The translations under genes were made by a program, and so were the position numbers. DNA of 55,246 nt from an uncultured Planctomycetota bacterium (GTDB lineage: Bacteria; Planctomycetota; Phycisphaerae; Phycisphaerales; UBA5793). Positions 36,058 through 45,644 of this stretch are shown one piece after another; the first letter of the stretch is position 1; each line of letters starts with the position of its first letter. Location: positions 1 to 55,246 of the forward strand of contig CAADHA010000160.1 in the NCBI GenBank assembly GCA_900696685.1. Direction: 5' to 3'. The notes beneath the pieces are model-generated. The model saw only the letters and a list, made by a program, of their open reading frames with translations. It was not told the origin of the DNA and did no database searches.

Positions 36058-37673
36058 GACGCTCCAACTCTGTTGCAGCCCTTGCGGCTGCATCGCTCGC
36101 GGGTACGTCATGCCTCGCTCAGCAGACGAGCGTGGTCGACAGCCTGCACAATCTCTCCGCAGAGGGTCGCGGCGACGTGCGGGCGGTGGCGGAGGAGCAG
36201 GTATGCATCTTCTGCCACACGCCGCACCAGTCGTCACCGATCGTGCCGCTGTGGAACCGCGCGATGCCTCTCGATGCGTACACGCCCTACACCAGCCGCG
36301 CCCTCGACGCCGACCCCGGCCAGCCGACGGGGGCCTCCAAGATGTGCCTCTCCTGCCACGACGGGACGATCGCGCTGGGGGCTGTGCTCTCTCGTTCCTC
36401 ACTCATCACCATGCGCGGCGGCATCACGACCATGCCGCCCGGACGCTCCAACCTCGGGACCGATCTCTCCGACGATCACCCCGTCTCTTTCCGGTACACG
36501 TCGGCGCTTTCAGCGAAGGATCCGAAGATCAGGCCTCCGTCGCACCTGCCCGGCGCCGTGCGGCTCGACGCAAACAGCGAGATGCAGTGTACGACGTGCC
36601 ACAACCCGCACAACAACGCGCTGGGCCAGTTCCTCGTCATGCACAACGGCAACTCGGAGTTGTGCATCGCCTGCCACCAGGTCGACTCGACGACCGTCAC
36701 CGGCCACCGCGACTGCATCGCGTGCCATTCGCCGCATTCCGCTCCCAGCGGACCTTATCTCCTGCGCGGCGTGAACGTCACCGCCGCGTGCATGAACTGT
36801 CACGACGGGTCGGTCCACTCGGCGCCCAACATCAACCCTGACCTGCACAAGATCAGTGTTCACGACACGGACCGCGAGATCGACCCGCCCGATCCCATTC
36901 CCCTCGACGTGACCTGCACCGACTGCCACGAGCCGCACTCGATGCGCCACGGCTCGGCCAGCGCGCCGTCGATACCGGCAAACTTCGGCAGCGTCAGCGG
37001 CGTGAGTCTCTCCGGCAGCGCGATTCCCGTCGCGCAGTTCGAGTACGAGGTGTGCTTCAAGTGCCACGGCGACCGGAACGCCGTGCCTCCCCGCGTCACG
37101 CGCCAGATCATGACAGTCAACAACCGGCTCCGATTCGATCCGACGGCCGTGTCGTTCCATCCGGTCGCCGGCCCGGGGCGAAATGATGATGTACCCAGCC
37201 TGCTGCCGCCATGGACGACCGCGAGCGTCATGTACTGCAACGACTGCCACAGTTCAGATACGGGAGGCATGGCCGGCGGCTCCGGAGCCGCGGGAGTTCA
37301 CGGCTCCAATCACGAGCCCCTCCTGCGCAGGCGCTACGCCATGCTGGACTACACGAGCGAGAGCGCCGCGAACTACGCCCTGTGCTACTCGTGCCACAGC
37401 CGAAACAGCATCCTCGGCGACGAGTCTTTCAAGGGGCACCGCAGGCACATCGTGGACGAGCGGACGCCCTGCTTCGCCTGCCACGATGCGCATGGCATTT
37501 CATCGCAGGGCAGCGCGCGCCATCACAGCCACCTCATGAACTTCGATCTCTCGATTGTCTCTCCGGATTCGGCGACGGGCCGGCTGGAGTTCGTGGATGA
37601 GGGCCGCTTCCAGGGCCGGTGTTTCCTCACCTGCCACGGCGAGAGTCATGCGCCGAAGGAGTACGGCCCCTGA
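36054..37673 (+). CDS. Large multihaem cytochrome c (11 CxxCH plus one CxxxCH)
   Basis: 539 residues with a signal peptide (AALAAASLAGTSCLA). Eleven CxxCH sites run along the protein (first at 51-55 and 98-102), many followed by TPH, NPH, SPH, EPH or DGT. A twelfth site at 523-528 is CFLTCH, a CxxxCH variant. The first 140 residues resemble the tetrahaem protein at 30036. Regular spacing suggests a chain of stacked haems for long-range transfer at the cell surface or through the periplasm. It needs the ccm system encoded nearby. Last gene of the conduit cluster. Confidence 0.9.
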   Translation: MRRSNSVAALAAASLAGTSCLAQQTSVVDSLHNLSAEGRGDVRAVAEEQVCIFCHTPHQSSPIVPLWNRAMPLDAYTPYTSRALDADPGQPTGASKMCLSCHDGTIALGAVLSRSSLITMRGGITTMPPGRSNLGTDLSDDHPVSFRYTSALSAKDPKIRPPSHLPGAVRLDANSEMQCTTCHNPHNNALGQFLVMHNGNSELCIACHQVDSTTVTGHRDCIACHSPHSAPSGPYLLRGVNVTAACMNCHDGSVHSAPNINPDLHKISVHDTDREIDPPDPIPLDVTCTDCHEPHSMRHGSASAPSIPANFGSVSGVSLSGSAIPVAQFEYEVCFKCHGDRNAVPPRVTRQIMTVNNRLRFDPTAVSFHPVAGPGRNDDVPSLLPPWTTASVMYCNDCHSSDTGGMAGGSGAAGVHGSNHEPLLRRRYAMLDYTSESAANYALCYSCHSRNSILGDESFKGHRRHIVDERTPCFACHDAHGISSQGSARHHSHLMNFDLSIVSPDSATGRLEFVDEGRFQGRCFLTCHGESHAPKEYGP

Positions 37674-37708
37674 AGCGCTCTGTCCGCAGAATCGCCCATC
37701 GCAGCCAA

Positions 37709-37792
<84 letters not shown>

Positions 37793-37931
37793 TGGTGGTG
37801 GATTGTTGGCCTCTTGCGGCGGCTTGTCGCCCGGCGGGCGAGCGCGCCGCGGACCGCCGCAGAGGCGCCTTGCTGCAATCGAGGCGATTTCCCCGGAGAC
37901 GGCCTTGGCGCCGACTCTAGACTTCTCTGTC

Positions 37932-39941
37932 ATGGTCTCCTTCGCCGATCAGCGCGAGGCGATGGTGCGGAAGCAGATTGCTTCGCGGGGCATCGGCGAT
38001 GAAGCAGTGCTGCGCGCGATGCGTACAGTGCCGCGTGAAGCCTTCGTGCCCGGCTGGCTGCACGAGTTCGCCTATGAAGACTCGCCACTGCCCATCGAGG
38101 AGGGGCAGACAATCTCCCAGCCTTACATCGTCGCGCTGATGATCGAGGCGGCGGGCGTCGGACCGGCCGACCGCGTACTCGAGGTCGGATGCGGGTCGGG
38201 TTACGCCTCCGCCGTCCTCAGCCGCGTCGCGCGCAAGGTCTATGCGATCGAGTGGCACCGGTCGCTCGCCGACCTTGCGCGTCAACGGATCCGGTCGCTG
38301 GGCTATGACAACGTCGTGGTCGTGCAGGGCGATGGCTCGCGGGGGTGGGCGGACGAAGCGCCCTTCGACGTGATCATCGTCTCTGCGGGCGGGCCTGACG
38401 TGCCCCACAGCCTGCTCGAACAACTCGCCATCGGCGGACGACTGGTGATTCCCGTTGGCGCCGAACCGCGCACGCAGACGCTCCTTCGCGTTACGCGCAA
38501 GGGGGAGCATGACTACGAACGAGAGTCGCTCGGGCGTGTCCAGTTTGTGCCGCTGGTCGGGAGCGAGGGGTGGTCGGCGGACGGACTGCCGCTGGCGCCG
38601 CACCGCGCGCCGAGGCCGCTGCGCGTCCCGGCGCCGCAGCGTGAGCGCCTCGGCGCGATCATCGCCGAGTCGTGCGAGGTCATCGGCGACATCGAGCGCG
38701 TTCCGCTCGAAGGCCTGCTCGACCGCATCGGCGGCGCCCGCATCGTCCTGATCGGCGAGGCGACGCACGGCACCTCGGAGTTCTACCGGATGCGCGCGCG
38801 GATCACGCGGGAACTGATCGATCACCGGGCCTTCAACATCGTGGCGATTGAAGGCGACTGGCCCGACGTCGCGATGATTGACCGGCACGTGCGCGGCCGG
38901 AGCGGCCCGCCCCTGCGCGAACCGCCCTTCGCCCGCTTCCCGACCTGGATGTGGCGCAACCGCGAGACGCAGGACTTCGTGGACTGGCTGGCGCAGCACA
39001 ACCGCGCCGCGGCGAGCCGCGACGAGCAAGTCAGCGTCTGCGGGCTTGACCTCTACAGCCTCAACAACTCCATCGGCGCCGTGCTGGAGTACCTCGAACG
39101 CGTCGACCCCGCGGCCGCGAGCGCGGCGCGTGTGCGCTACGGCTGCTTCTCGCCCTGGGAGATGGATCCCGCCACGTACGGACGCGCCACTGTCAGCGGC
39201 GCCCTGCCCGGCTGCGAGCGCGAGGCGGTCGCCATGCTGACCAGCCTTCTCTCGCGCCGCATGGACTACCTCGCGCGCGACGGTGAGGATTTCTTCGACG
39301 CCCAGCGGAACGCCACGGTCATCCGCGAGGCGGAGCGGTATTACCGCGTGATGTATTACGGCTCGCGCGAGTCGTGGAACTTGCGCGACCGGCACATGTT
39401 TGACACTCTCGAAGCGGTCCTCGCGCATCGCGGAGAGGGCGCGCGCGCCGTCGTCTGGGCGCACAACTCCCACGTGGGCGACGCCTCCGCCACGGAGATG
39501 GGCGCCCGCGGCGAGATCAACATCGGCCAACTGGCCCGCCAGACTTTCGGCCCGGGCGCGTTCAACATCGGCATGGGCACCGACCATGGCGCCGTCGCCG
39601 CCGCCGCCAACTGGGATGAGCCGATGCGGATCATGTCCGTTCGCCCGGCGCACGAGGACAGTTACGAGCGCCTTTGTCACGAGACGGGGGTGGGGGCATT
39701 CCTGCTGCCGCTGCGCCGGCCTCTCGGGAGCGGCCTGCGCGAGGCGTTGCTCCCGCCTCGCCTCGAGCGCGCTATCGGCGTGATCTACCGGCCGGAGACG
39801 GAACTGCCAAGCCACTACTTCCAGGCGTCCCTGCCCGCGCAGTTCGACGAATACATCTGGTTCGACGAGACCGCAGCCGTGAAGCCGCTGCGGTCGCACG
39901 AGGCGGCCGGCGTTCCGGAGACCTATCCCTTTGCGATGTAG
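37932..39941 (+). CDS. Protein-L-isoaspartate O-methyltransferase fused to erythromycin-esterase domain
   Basis: 669 residues; the start is MVSFADQREAMV, and codons upstream look noncoding. Residues 1-215 are a PCMT domain that methylates isoaspartyl residues for repair (SQPYIVALMIEAA, SAM motif VLEVGCGSGYASAVL). Residues about 240-660 form an erythromycin-esterase family hydrolase (IGEATHGTSEFYRMRARI with the catalytic His, later VVWAHNSHVGDAS). Such fusions exist in several phyla; the second half is thought to act in stress or protein repair rather than in antibiotic resistance, but this is unproven. Confidence 0.88.
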   Translation: MVSFADQREAMVRKQIASRGIGDEAVLRAMRTVPREAFVPGWLHEFAYEDSPLPIEEGQTISQPYIVALMIEAAGVGPADRVLEVGCGSGYASAVLSRVARKVYAIEWHRSLADLARQRIRSLGYDNVVVVQGDGSRGWADEAPFDVIIVSAGGPDVPHSLLEQLAIGGRLVIPVGAEPRTQTLLRVTRKGEHDYERESLGRVQFVPLVGSEGWSADGLPLAPHRAPRPLRVPAPQRERLGAIIAESCEVIGDIERVPLEGLLDRIGGARIVLIGEATHGTSEFYRMRARITRELIDHRAFNIVAIEGDWPDVAMIDRHVRGRSGPPLREPPFARFPTWMWRNRETQDFVDWLAQHNRAAASRDEQVSVCGLDLYSLNNSIGAVLEYLERVDPAAASAARVRYGCFSPWEMDPATYGRATVSGALPGCEREAVAMLTSLLSRRMDYLARDGEDFFDAQRNATVIREAERYYRVMYYGSRESWNLRDRHMFDTLEAVLAHRGEGARAVVWAHNSHVGDASATEMGARGEINIGQLARQTFGPGAFNIGMGTDHGAVAAAANWDEPMRIMSVRPAHEDSYERLCHETGVGAFLLPLRRPLGSGLREALLPPRLERAIGVIYRPETELPSHYFQASLPAQFDEYIWFDETAAVKPLRSHEAAGVPETYPFAM

Positions 39942-40029
39942 AGAGACACGGCAGGCGCACAGAATCCCGGCCCTGCCGCATCGACGACTCGATGCCGTCG
40001 GTCGTCAGGGTGTCTCGCTTCCAGCCCGG

Positions 40030-40061
40030 GGCGCGAGGCGGACAGTCGTCCACCTCGCGCC
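40030..40061. terminator. Strong hairpin between convergent genes
   Basis: GGCGCGAGG-C-GGAC at 40030-40043 pairs with GTCC-A-CCTCGCGCC at 40048-40061 around an AGTC loop: 13 base pairs with one internal mismatch. There is no T-run on either side. Its place between the convergent genes ending at 39941 and 40091 suggests a two-way transcription stop. Confidence 0.5.
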
Positions 40062-40090
40062 GCGTTCGTGTCTGCGGCAGTCGGGCGCCT

Positions 40091-40594
40091 TCAGGCGCTG
40101 GTCGCTTCAACTGCTTCGAGATTGAGTTCTTCGGCGATTCGCGTGAGTTCCGCGTCGGCGTTGCGCTCCTCCATGAGCGACTTGTGGAGCAGGTCGGCCG
40201 CCTCGTGCATCCCCAGCAGTCTTGCCCACGTCCGTGCGCAGCCGTAGCCGGCGATTCCGTCGTGCTTGACATGCTGGGCGACCGCGATGAGTGCGGCGTC
40301 GCGCACATGCACCTCGGCGTTTTCCATGTCCGCGAGGCGCAGGCAATCCTCGAGCAGGCCCTTGGTTCCCTTCGCCTCCGCGCGCCGCGGCTTGACATCC
40401 ATCTCATCGAAGATGGTCGTAAGACGCTCGACGTGATCCTTCGCCTCGCCCGCGTATCCTTCGAACACGTCGGCGAGCCGCGGGGAGGATGCGGCGTGCG
40501 CCAGTCTCGGCAGCACCTGGCCGGCGTGTTTTTCTCCTGCGTAGAGTTCGTTAAGTTGCTGAATCAGCAGGTCCTTGAGTGACCTCAGGGGCAT
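40091..40594 (-). CDS. DUF892 (YciE-like) ferritin-like protein
   Basis: 167 residues starting MPLRSLKDLL with GGAGGA upstream; an ATG 12 codons earlier gives only basic residues. Helical, with the DUF892 pattern of paired Glu/His ligands (LYAGEKHAGQVLPRLA, HVERLTTIFDEMD, LMEERNADAELTRIA), a ferritin-like di-iron bundle. Such proteins are usual in general-stress sets; the exact reaction is unknown. It neighbours a BON-domain gene on the same strand. Confidence 0.88.
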   Translation of the reverse strand: MPLRSLKDLLIQQLNELYAGEKHAGQVLPRLAHAASSPRLADVFEGYAGEAKDHVERLTTIFDEMDVKPRRAEAKGTKGLLEDCLRLADMENAEVHVRDAALIAVAQHVKHDGIAGYGCARTWARLLGMHEAADLLHKSLMEERNADAELTRIAEELNLEAVEATSA

Positions 40595-40672
40595 GGCTGT
40601 CCTCCGTTTCTTCCGTGTTCGGCGACGCATTCCGCGGCGCCGCAGGCGGGTTGGGTTTCGGCGCGGCGGCCG

Positions 40673-41350
40673 TTACACGTAGGGGTCGACCGTCGTTCGG
40701 TCGGCCACCTGCCGCACGCCCGGTGAGAATCCGACGACGCGCTCAATCGCGTTGCGCTCGCTCCACGAGCGAACGGTGCCGGTGAGCGTCACGACGCCGT
40801 CGCTCACGGCGACGCCGATGCGCTTCGCTTCGCGCTGCGCCTGCCGTTCGAGCGCCTCTTCGATCTGGTTCTTGATCTGCGCGGCGCTGATTTTCTGCGG
40901 GACGACGGTGATCTGGTTGATCACGCCGCGCACGCCCGCGAGGCGGCGCACGGCGCGTTCGGCGTCTGAGCGCTGGGTCCAGTTGTCCACGCGCCCTTCG
41001 AGCGTCACGATTCCCGAGGCGACGGTGGTCGTGATGCCGGCCTCCGGGACGAGCACGTCGAGGCGAAGCGCCTCGCGGACGGACCGCGCCAGGTCCTCGT
41101 CGGTGCGCGCCCAGATCGTCGAGGGCCTGACCTGCAACTGATCGACGACGTCGAGTACGCCGAAGACGCGGTGAGCGGCCTCGCGGGCTGCGACCTTCTT
41201 CACGTAGGCGTTGACGTTGCCGGTGAGCGTGACGATGCCGTCGTGCACCTGCACGCCGACGTCGGTCTCATCGACGCGCGCATCCCACTTGAGTTCGTTG
41301 AGCACGTCTGTCTTGATCTGCGAGTCGGACTTGACGGTGGCGGTAGTCAT
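40673..41350 (-). CDS. Triple BON-domain protein
   Basis: 225 residues from MTTATVKSDS, with GGAGGATT upstream. Three BON repeats (VGVQVHDGIVTLTGNV, TTTVASGIVTLEGRVDNW, IGVAVSDGVVTLTGTV). There is no signal peptide, unlike OsmY, so it is probably cytoplasmic as in some haemerythrin/BON stress proteins. BON domains bind lipids or ligands. The gene is 78 bp upstream of DUF892 and likely co-transcribed with it. Confidence 0.9.
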   Translation of the reverse strand: MTTATVKSDSQIKTDVLNELKWDARVDETDVGVQVHDGIVTLTGNVNAYVKKVAAREAAHRVFGVLDVVDQLQVRPSTIWARTDEDLARSVREALRLDVLVPEAGITTTVASGIVTLEGRVDNWTQRSDAERAVRRLAGVRGVINQITVVPQKISAAQIKNQIEEALERQAQREAKRIGVAVSDGVVTLTGTVRSWSERNAIERVVGFSPGVRQVADRTTVDPYV

Positions 41351-41646
41351 GGCGAATCCTCCTGCTGAGTCCTTCCGCACGGCCCGTGCGGACGTTGATT
41401 CGTGATATGGATTCATACCGCGCACCGCAGGCGATGCGTCATGGGAAACGACCCTGTTTCACATCCGGCTCGTCGCGACGGCCCGTGCGGAACGCGACAT
41501 TGCCGCGCCGAGGGAAGGCGCACCTTGAGCCGCGCTGCGGAGGCGGGCGCGGAAGCGGACTTGGCGTCATCCTTTTGCCGGATTGCGCCGGGAGGTTCAG
41601 TGCATACGGGGCCGGCCTGGACCGCACCGCGGGGCCGACCGCCGCC

Positions 41647-43551
41647 TCACTCGCCGTAGAAGCGCCACTCGGGTGCGTAATCCGCGCGGAGCGGCAGTTT
41701 TTCGAGATGCGCGCGGATCATCTCCACCGGGATGCGGTTCATCCGGAGGATGGCATCATGGAACTCACGGTCGGTCATCTTCCCGGTCTGCACGAGGTCT
41801 CGGTGCAGGGCGCGGAACTGAAGCCCGCCGAGCATGTAGGCACACTGGTAGAGCGGGCTGTATTGTCCGCCCACGCTGCGCCGCACCTCGGCCGTCGCAT
41901 TCTCGCGCTCGTGGCCGACACGATCGACGAGGAAGTCGATGCACTCCTGCGGCGTCATCTGTTCGAGGTGGAAACCCAACGAGAAGATGATCCGTGCGCA
42001 GCGGTGGCTTCGCCAGAAGAGCATACCGATGCGATCCTCCGGCGAGCGCTGGAAGTCGAGGTCCCACAGGAGCATCTCCCAATAGAGGGCCCAGCCCTCG
42101 GTCCAGAAGGGCGTGCCGAAGACGGAGCGGTGCGTGTTGTGCCGGGCGGTCATGTAGCCCTGGAGGTGGTGGCCCGGGATGAGTTCGTGATGCACCGTGG
42201 CGCGCGCAAAGTGCCGGTTGTTGCCGCGCAGGCTCATCATCTTCTGCTCATGCGTCATCGACGCCGTCGGAAACGCGACGCTGATGACCTCGCCGCCGGT
42301 GAAGAACGGCGTGATGAGCTGCCGCTGCGGCGACATCATTTCGATCCGCCACAGAACCTTGCAGAAGTCCGGAATCGTGACCAGACCGCGCTCTTCGAGA
42401 AAATCAATCGCCTCGTGCGCCAGTTCGCGAATGAGTTCCGGTTGCTCGCCGGGGGCGACGTGGAGCGTTTTGACGTGTTCGAGCGCGGCGTGCCAGTCGT
42501 CCCCGTAGCCGAGATCGCGGCTGGCCTTGAGCATCTCTGCCTCGCACCAGGCGAACTCCTTGTTGGCGATTTCGATGAGTTCCTCGGGACTGTAGGGAAT
42601 CATCTCCATCGCCAGATCGCTCAGGAGCGCTTCGCGCCCGATCGGATCGCCGATGATTGCAGATTCATCTCCGGGCCTGATTCCGACGACGCGCTGGCGG
42701 AGGAACGCCGCGTAGTCGGTGAGCGCCTTGTCCGCCGCCTTGTAGGGTTCGTCAAGCCACCAGGTGAAGACGGGGTCGTAGCCGCTGTAGAAGCCGTGCC
42801 AGCCGCGAAGCGTCCGGCGAAGGTCGTCCACGGCTCCGGCGGCGCGATTCGCCACGGTCTTCTTGAGATTGGGAGTCGGCGGCGCGGCGCCCTGTTCCGG
42901 GGCCGCCGCCTCGTCGCCGCCGGCCGTCACCTCCCCCTCGCCGCCCGCTTCACCTTTCCGCTCGGGCCCGGCCTTGAGCGCCTCCTCGACCTCAGCGCGC
43001 GTCGCGTCGATGCGCCGGACGAGTTGATCCAGCGCCGTCGCCGCCCCGGGCGCATCGACGCGCTCATTGCGCAGCCGCCGCTCATCAAGGTTGAGAATGA
43101 TCTCCGCAAACGGAATCAGGCTCGACATCTCCTCGAGCGACTTGGCATCAATCTCGATCTGGCGCGACTCGTACTCCAGGTGGTTGCGCATGAGGATGTA
43201 ATCGATTCGCCCGTCCTGGCCGAGGGTGTCGAAATTGACCGTTGCGAGGCGCTGCCGCCACTGCTCGAGAAAGGATCGTCGCAAGGCGGCATGCCGAGGC
43301 GAGACTTCGGCGTAGCCCAGACGGCGCAGCGCTGCACGGTCCGTCGAGTAGCGCTCGATAAACCAGACCAGTTCGCTCGCGGAGCCGGCCTCAAGTTCGG
43401 AGAGCGATGGAGCGGAATACCCGATCACTTTCCCGGTACCGGCCGCCTCGCCGGTGGCCTGGGCCAGCACCGCAGAGCCGGGCAGCCCCGGCCAGCACAA
43501 GACCAGGGTCAGTACGTACGCGCTGCAACGAAGAGAGGCATGAGGATGCAT
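41647..43551 (-). CDS. Exported DUF885 metallopeptidase-like protein
   Basis: 634 residues from MHPHASLRCS with a signal peptide cut after AVLAQ. The motif HHELIPGHHLQ (HExxxGHH) plus a downstream Glu (WTEGWALYWE) match the zinc site of the DUF885 family, related to carboxypeptidase-like M32/M3 folds. An internal charged Glu/Gly/Ala-rich insert lies near residues 190-225. Probably a periplasmic or surface peptidase; the substrate is unknown. Confidence 0.85.
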   Translation of the reverse strand: MHPHASLRCSAYVLTLVLCWPGLPGSAVLAQATGEAAGTGKVIGYSAPSLSELEAGSASELVWFIERYSTDRAALRRLGYAEVSPRHAALRRSFLEQWRQRLATVNFDTLGQDGRIDYILMRNHLEYESRQIEIDAKSLEEMSSLIPFAEIILNLDERRLRNERVDAPGAATALDQLVRRIDATRAEVEEALKAGPERKGEAGGEGEVTAGGDEAAAPEQGAAPPTPNLKKTVANRAAGAVDDLRRTLRGWHGFYSGYDPVFTWWLDEPYKAADKALTDYAAFLRQRVVGIRPGDESAIIGDPIGREALLSDLAMEMIPYSPEELIEIANKEFAWCEAEMLKASRDLGYGDDWHAALEHVKTLHVAPGEQPELIRELAHEAIDFLEERGLVTIPDFCKVLWRIEMMSPQRQLITPFFTGGEVISVAFPTASMTHEQKMMSLRGNNRHFARATVHHELIPGHHLQGYMTARHNTHRSVFGTPFWTEGWALYWEMLLWDLDFQRSPEDRIGMLFWRSHRCARIIFSLGFHLEQMTPQECIDFLVDRVGHERENATAEVRRSVGGQYSPLYQCAYMLGGLQFRALHRDLVQTGKMTDREFHDAILRMNRIPVEMIRAHLEKLPLRADYAPEWRFYGE

Positions 43552-43837
43552 GGGCAGGCCTTTGAAAGTGGTCCAGGGATTCCGCCGGGGCGTCATCCTA
43601 TGGACGCGCATCGTCCCAGGCCTCGCAACGCACCGGCCTCACTCGCGTACACAAGTCCCGCGCCCAGCCGCTGCAAGGAACTCGCCGCGGCCCATACTTA
43701 TCGGGTGAGGCGGCTCTTGCCCCCTTCGCCCAGACGCGCCGACGCGGCCGGCCATGCAGGATGGGCGCGATAAGCAGCACAGCAACACCGTGAAACAGCC
43801 GAAATGAGTCCATACGACCCTGCCGTCGGAGCCGACC

Positions 43838-45109
43838 ATGCTGTTGTGCGGAACACGAGACCTTCGACCCGGTATGACCGTCGGCATCCCGGTGATGCAG
43901 ATTGGACCAGAGGCCGGCGAGTTCATCCCCTCGGGGACGATTCTCGACGAAGCCGCGATTGCCGCGATCAGGCAGGCGTGCATTGGTTCCGCCTGGGTGA
44001 GCCATCCAGCGACCAACGACCTTGACGAAGCGCCGCTCTGGGACCTCGACCAGACGCTTCACGACCTCGCGCACCGGCTTCATTACGATTTCGCTTCTCC
44101 CTTCAACGCTCGCATGACCGCGACGCAGGCGCTGGAAGTGCGAACTGAGGTGATCAGCCTCGTGTGCGAGATCGTGAGCCGGCGGCGCTTCATCCGGCCT
44201 GTGGGGCTTCGGCTCGATCCCGAGTACCGCATCTTCGAGCACTCACTGAACGTGGCGGTGCTCAGCCTCTTCATCGGGATCGAGTTGGAGGCGTACATTG
44301 TGCGCGAGCGGCCACGCCTTTCCGCGGCAGAGGCGCGCGACCTCGTGTCACTCGCGTTCGGCGCCGTGTTCCACGATCTGGGCAAGGCCGCGCTCTCGCC
44401 CGCCGTGCAGGCGCACCACTCCGTCTACGAGGCGATCCGCGGCGAGCGCCGCCCCGACCAGTACGAGGAGCACACGACGTGCGGCTATGAGGTCCTGCGC
44501 GACACGGGGATCGCCGCCTCGGCACGCCAGATCGTTCTCAATCACCATCAGCACTTCGACGGCGGCGGCTGGCCCAACATGGCGCCGCTGACCAACGGCC
44601 GCCAGCGCGGCCCGCAGTCGGCGCACGGCATCCACATCTTCAGCCGCATCATCGCCGTCGCCGACGCCCTCGACGCGCTGATGATGGATGAGCAGGGCCG
44701 CCCGAGGCCCGTCGTCGCCGCCATGCGCGACCTCGCCGACGAGCGTATCGAAGCGTGGTTTGACCCCGTGGTGCGCGAGGTCGCCCTGCGGCGCCTTCCC
44801 GTATTCCCCATCGGGGCTCTTGTGCGCATTTCGGACGGCCGCTACGGCGCCGTGGTGAGGCGCAACTCGCTTCAGCCCTGCCGCCCCGCGGTGCGCATCC
44901 TCGACCTGGATTGCCGGCACTGGGACATCCATCCCGTCGCCGATCGCTGTGAAACAGTCGACCTGGCGTATCGTCAGGACCTGCACATCGTGCGCTGCGC
45001 CGGCGAGCAGGTGGAGCACTACCTCTTCGACCTCCCCGCTGCCAGCCCCAAGCAGCGCGCCGTCGATGCCGACTCCCGCCTCGGCGTCCACCTGCCCCAA
45101 TCGGCATGA
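43838..45109 (+). CDS. HD-GYP-like phosphodiesterase domain protein
   Basis: 423 residues. A short N-terminal domain (about 1-110) is followed by an HD-GYP-type domain: FHDLGKAAL supplies the HD pair and NHHQHFDGGGWPN the HHExxDGxGYP-like motif, here with Gln for Glu and Trp for Tyr. The family hydrolyses cyclic di-GMP; the altered motif leaves activity open. The C-terminal 80 residues are a beta-rich domain. It has no membrane span or response-regulator domain. Confidence 0.8.
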   Translation: MLLCGTRDLRPGMTVGIPVMQIGPEAGEFIPSGTILDEAAIAAIRQACIGSAWVSHPATNDLDEAPLWDLDQTLHDLAHRLHYDFASPFNARMTATQALEVRTEVISLVCEIVSRRRFIRPVGLRLDPEYRIFEHSLNVAVLSLFIGIELEAYIVRERPRLSAAEARDLVSLAFGAVFHDLGKAALSPAVQAHHSVYEAIRGERRPDQYEEHTTCGYEVLRDTGIAASARQIVLNHHQHFDGGGWPNMAPLTNGRQRGPQSAHGIHIFSRIIAVADALDALMMDEQGRPRPVVAAMRDLADERIEAWFDPVVREVALRRLPVFPIGALVRISDGRYGAVVRRNSLQPCRPAVRILDLDCRHWDIHPVADRCETVDLAYRQDLHIVRCAGEQVEHYLFDLPAASPKQRAVDADSRLGVHLPQSA

Positions 45110-45254
45110 GGCGGAGTAACGAATGCGTCAGCACCGCCGCTTGCCTCCCCGCAGCGTGCGCCCACGCAAGGAGCGAGGCACGCCGGGAATCGGGCTTGCG
45201 CACTTCGCTGGGCAAGCGCGAGGTGGTGACAGGGCAGACTCCTATGATCATGCG

Positions 45255-45644
45255 ATGTTGGGGCCATCTCCACTTCAGAGGCGCCTCGATGCGATCCGCG
45301 ACGGCCGGGCGATTCCGCCGGATCGCACGGAGGCGCTGGGCGCGTTTCTGCCGCGACAGTTCGACGCTCTGCACCGCAGGCCCTTCGAGCGCCTCGGCGA
45401 GTTCGTCGAGATGTGGGCCGCTTCCGTGCCCGGGGACATTCTCACCCGCTCGCGGATCAGCGCCTTTCACCGCGGCGTGCTCACGATTCACGTGGACGGG
45501 TCGTCAACGCTGTATGCGGTGGACCGCCTGCTCAAGGCTGGTCTGGAGGAGCAGTTGCGCCGCGCCGGCCGCAAGGTGGTGCTGCGGCGCGTTCGCCTGG
45601 CTGTTGATGCGTCGCTGTCTCCGCCCGTCGAGGGGCCTGCATGA
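45255..45644 (+). CDS. DUF721 / DciA-like protein
   Basis: 129 residues from MLGPSPLQRRLD; upstream in-frame codons look noncoding. The core FVEMWAASVPGDILTRSR then GVLTIHVDGSSTLYAVDRL fits DUF721 (KH-like fold), to which the replicative-helicase loader DciA belongs. Whether it serves as DciA here cannot be judged without the dna genes. It ends 138 bp before the phosphomannomutase gene. Confidence 0.65.
   Translation: MLGPSPLQRRLDAIRDGRAIPPDRTEALGAFLPRQFDALHRRPFERLGEFVEMWAASVPGDILTRSRISAFHRGVLTIHVDGSSTLYAVDRLLKAGLEEQLRRAGRKVVLRRVRLAVDASLSPPVEGPA

Noticed and set aside
37917..39899. 660-codon minus-strand frame opposite the PCMT/esterase gene
   Set aside because: Complementary frame of a well-supported gene with shadow-type composition.
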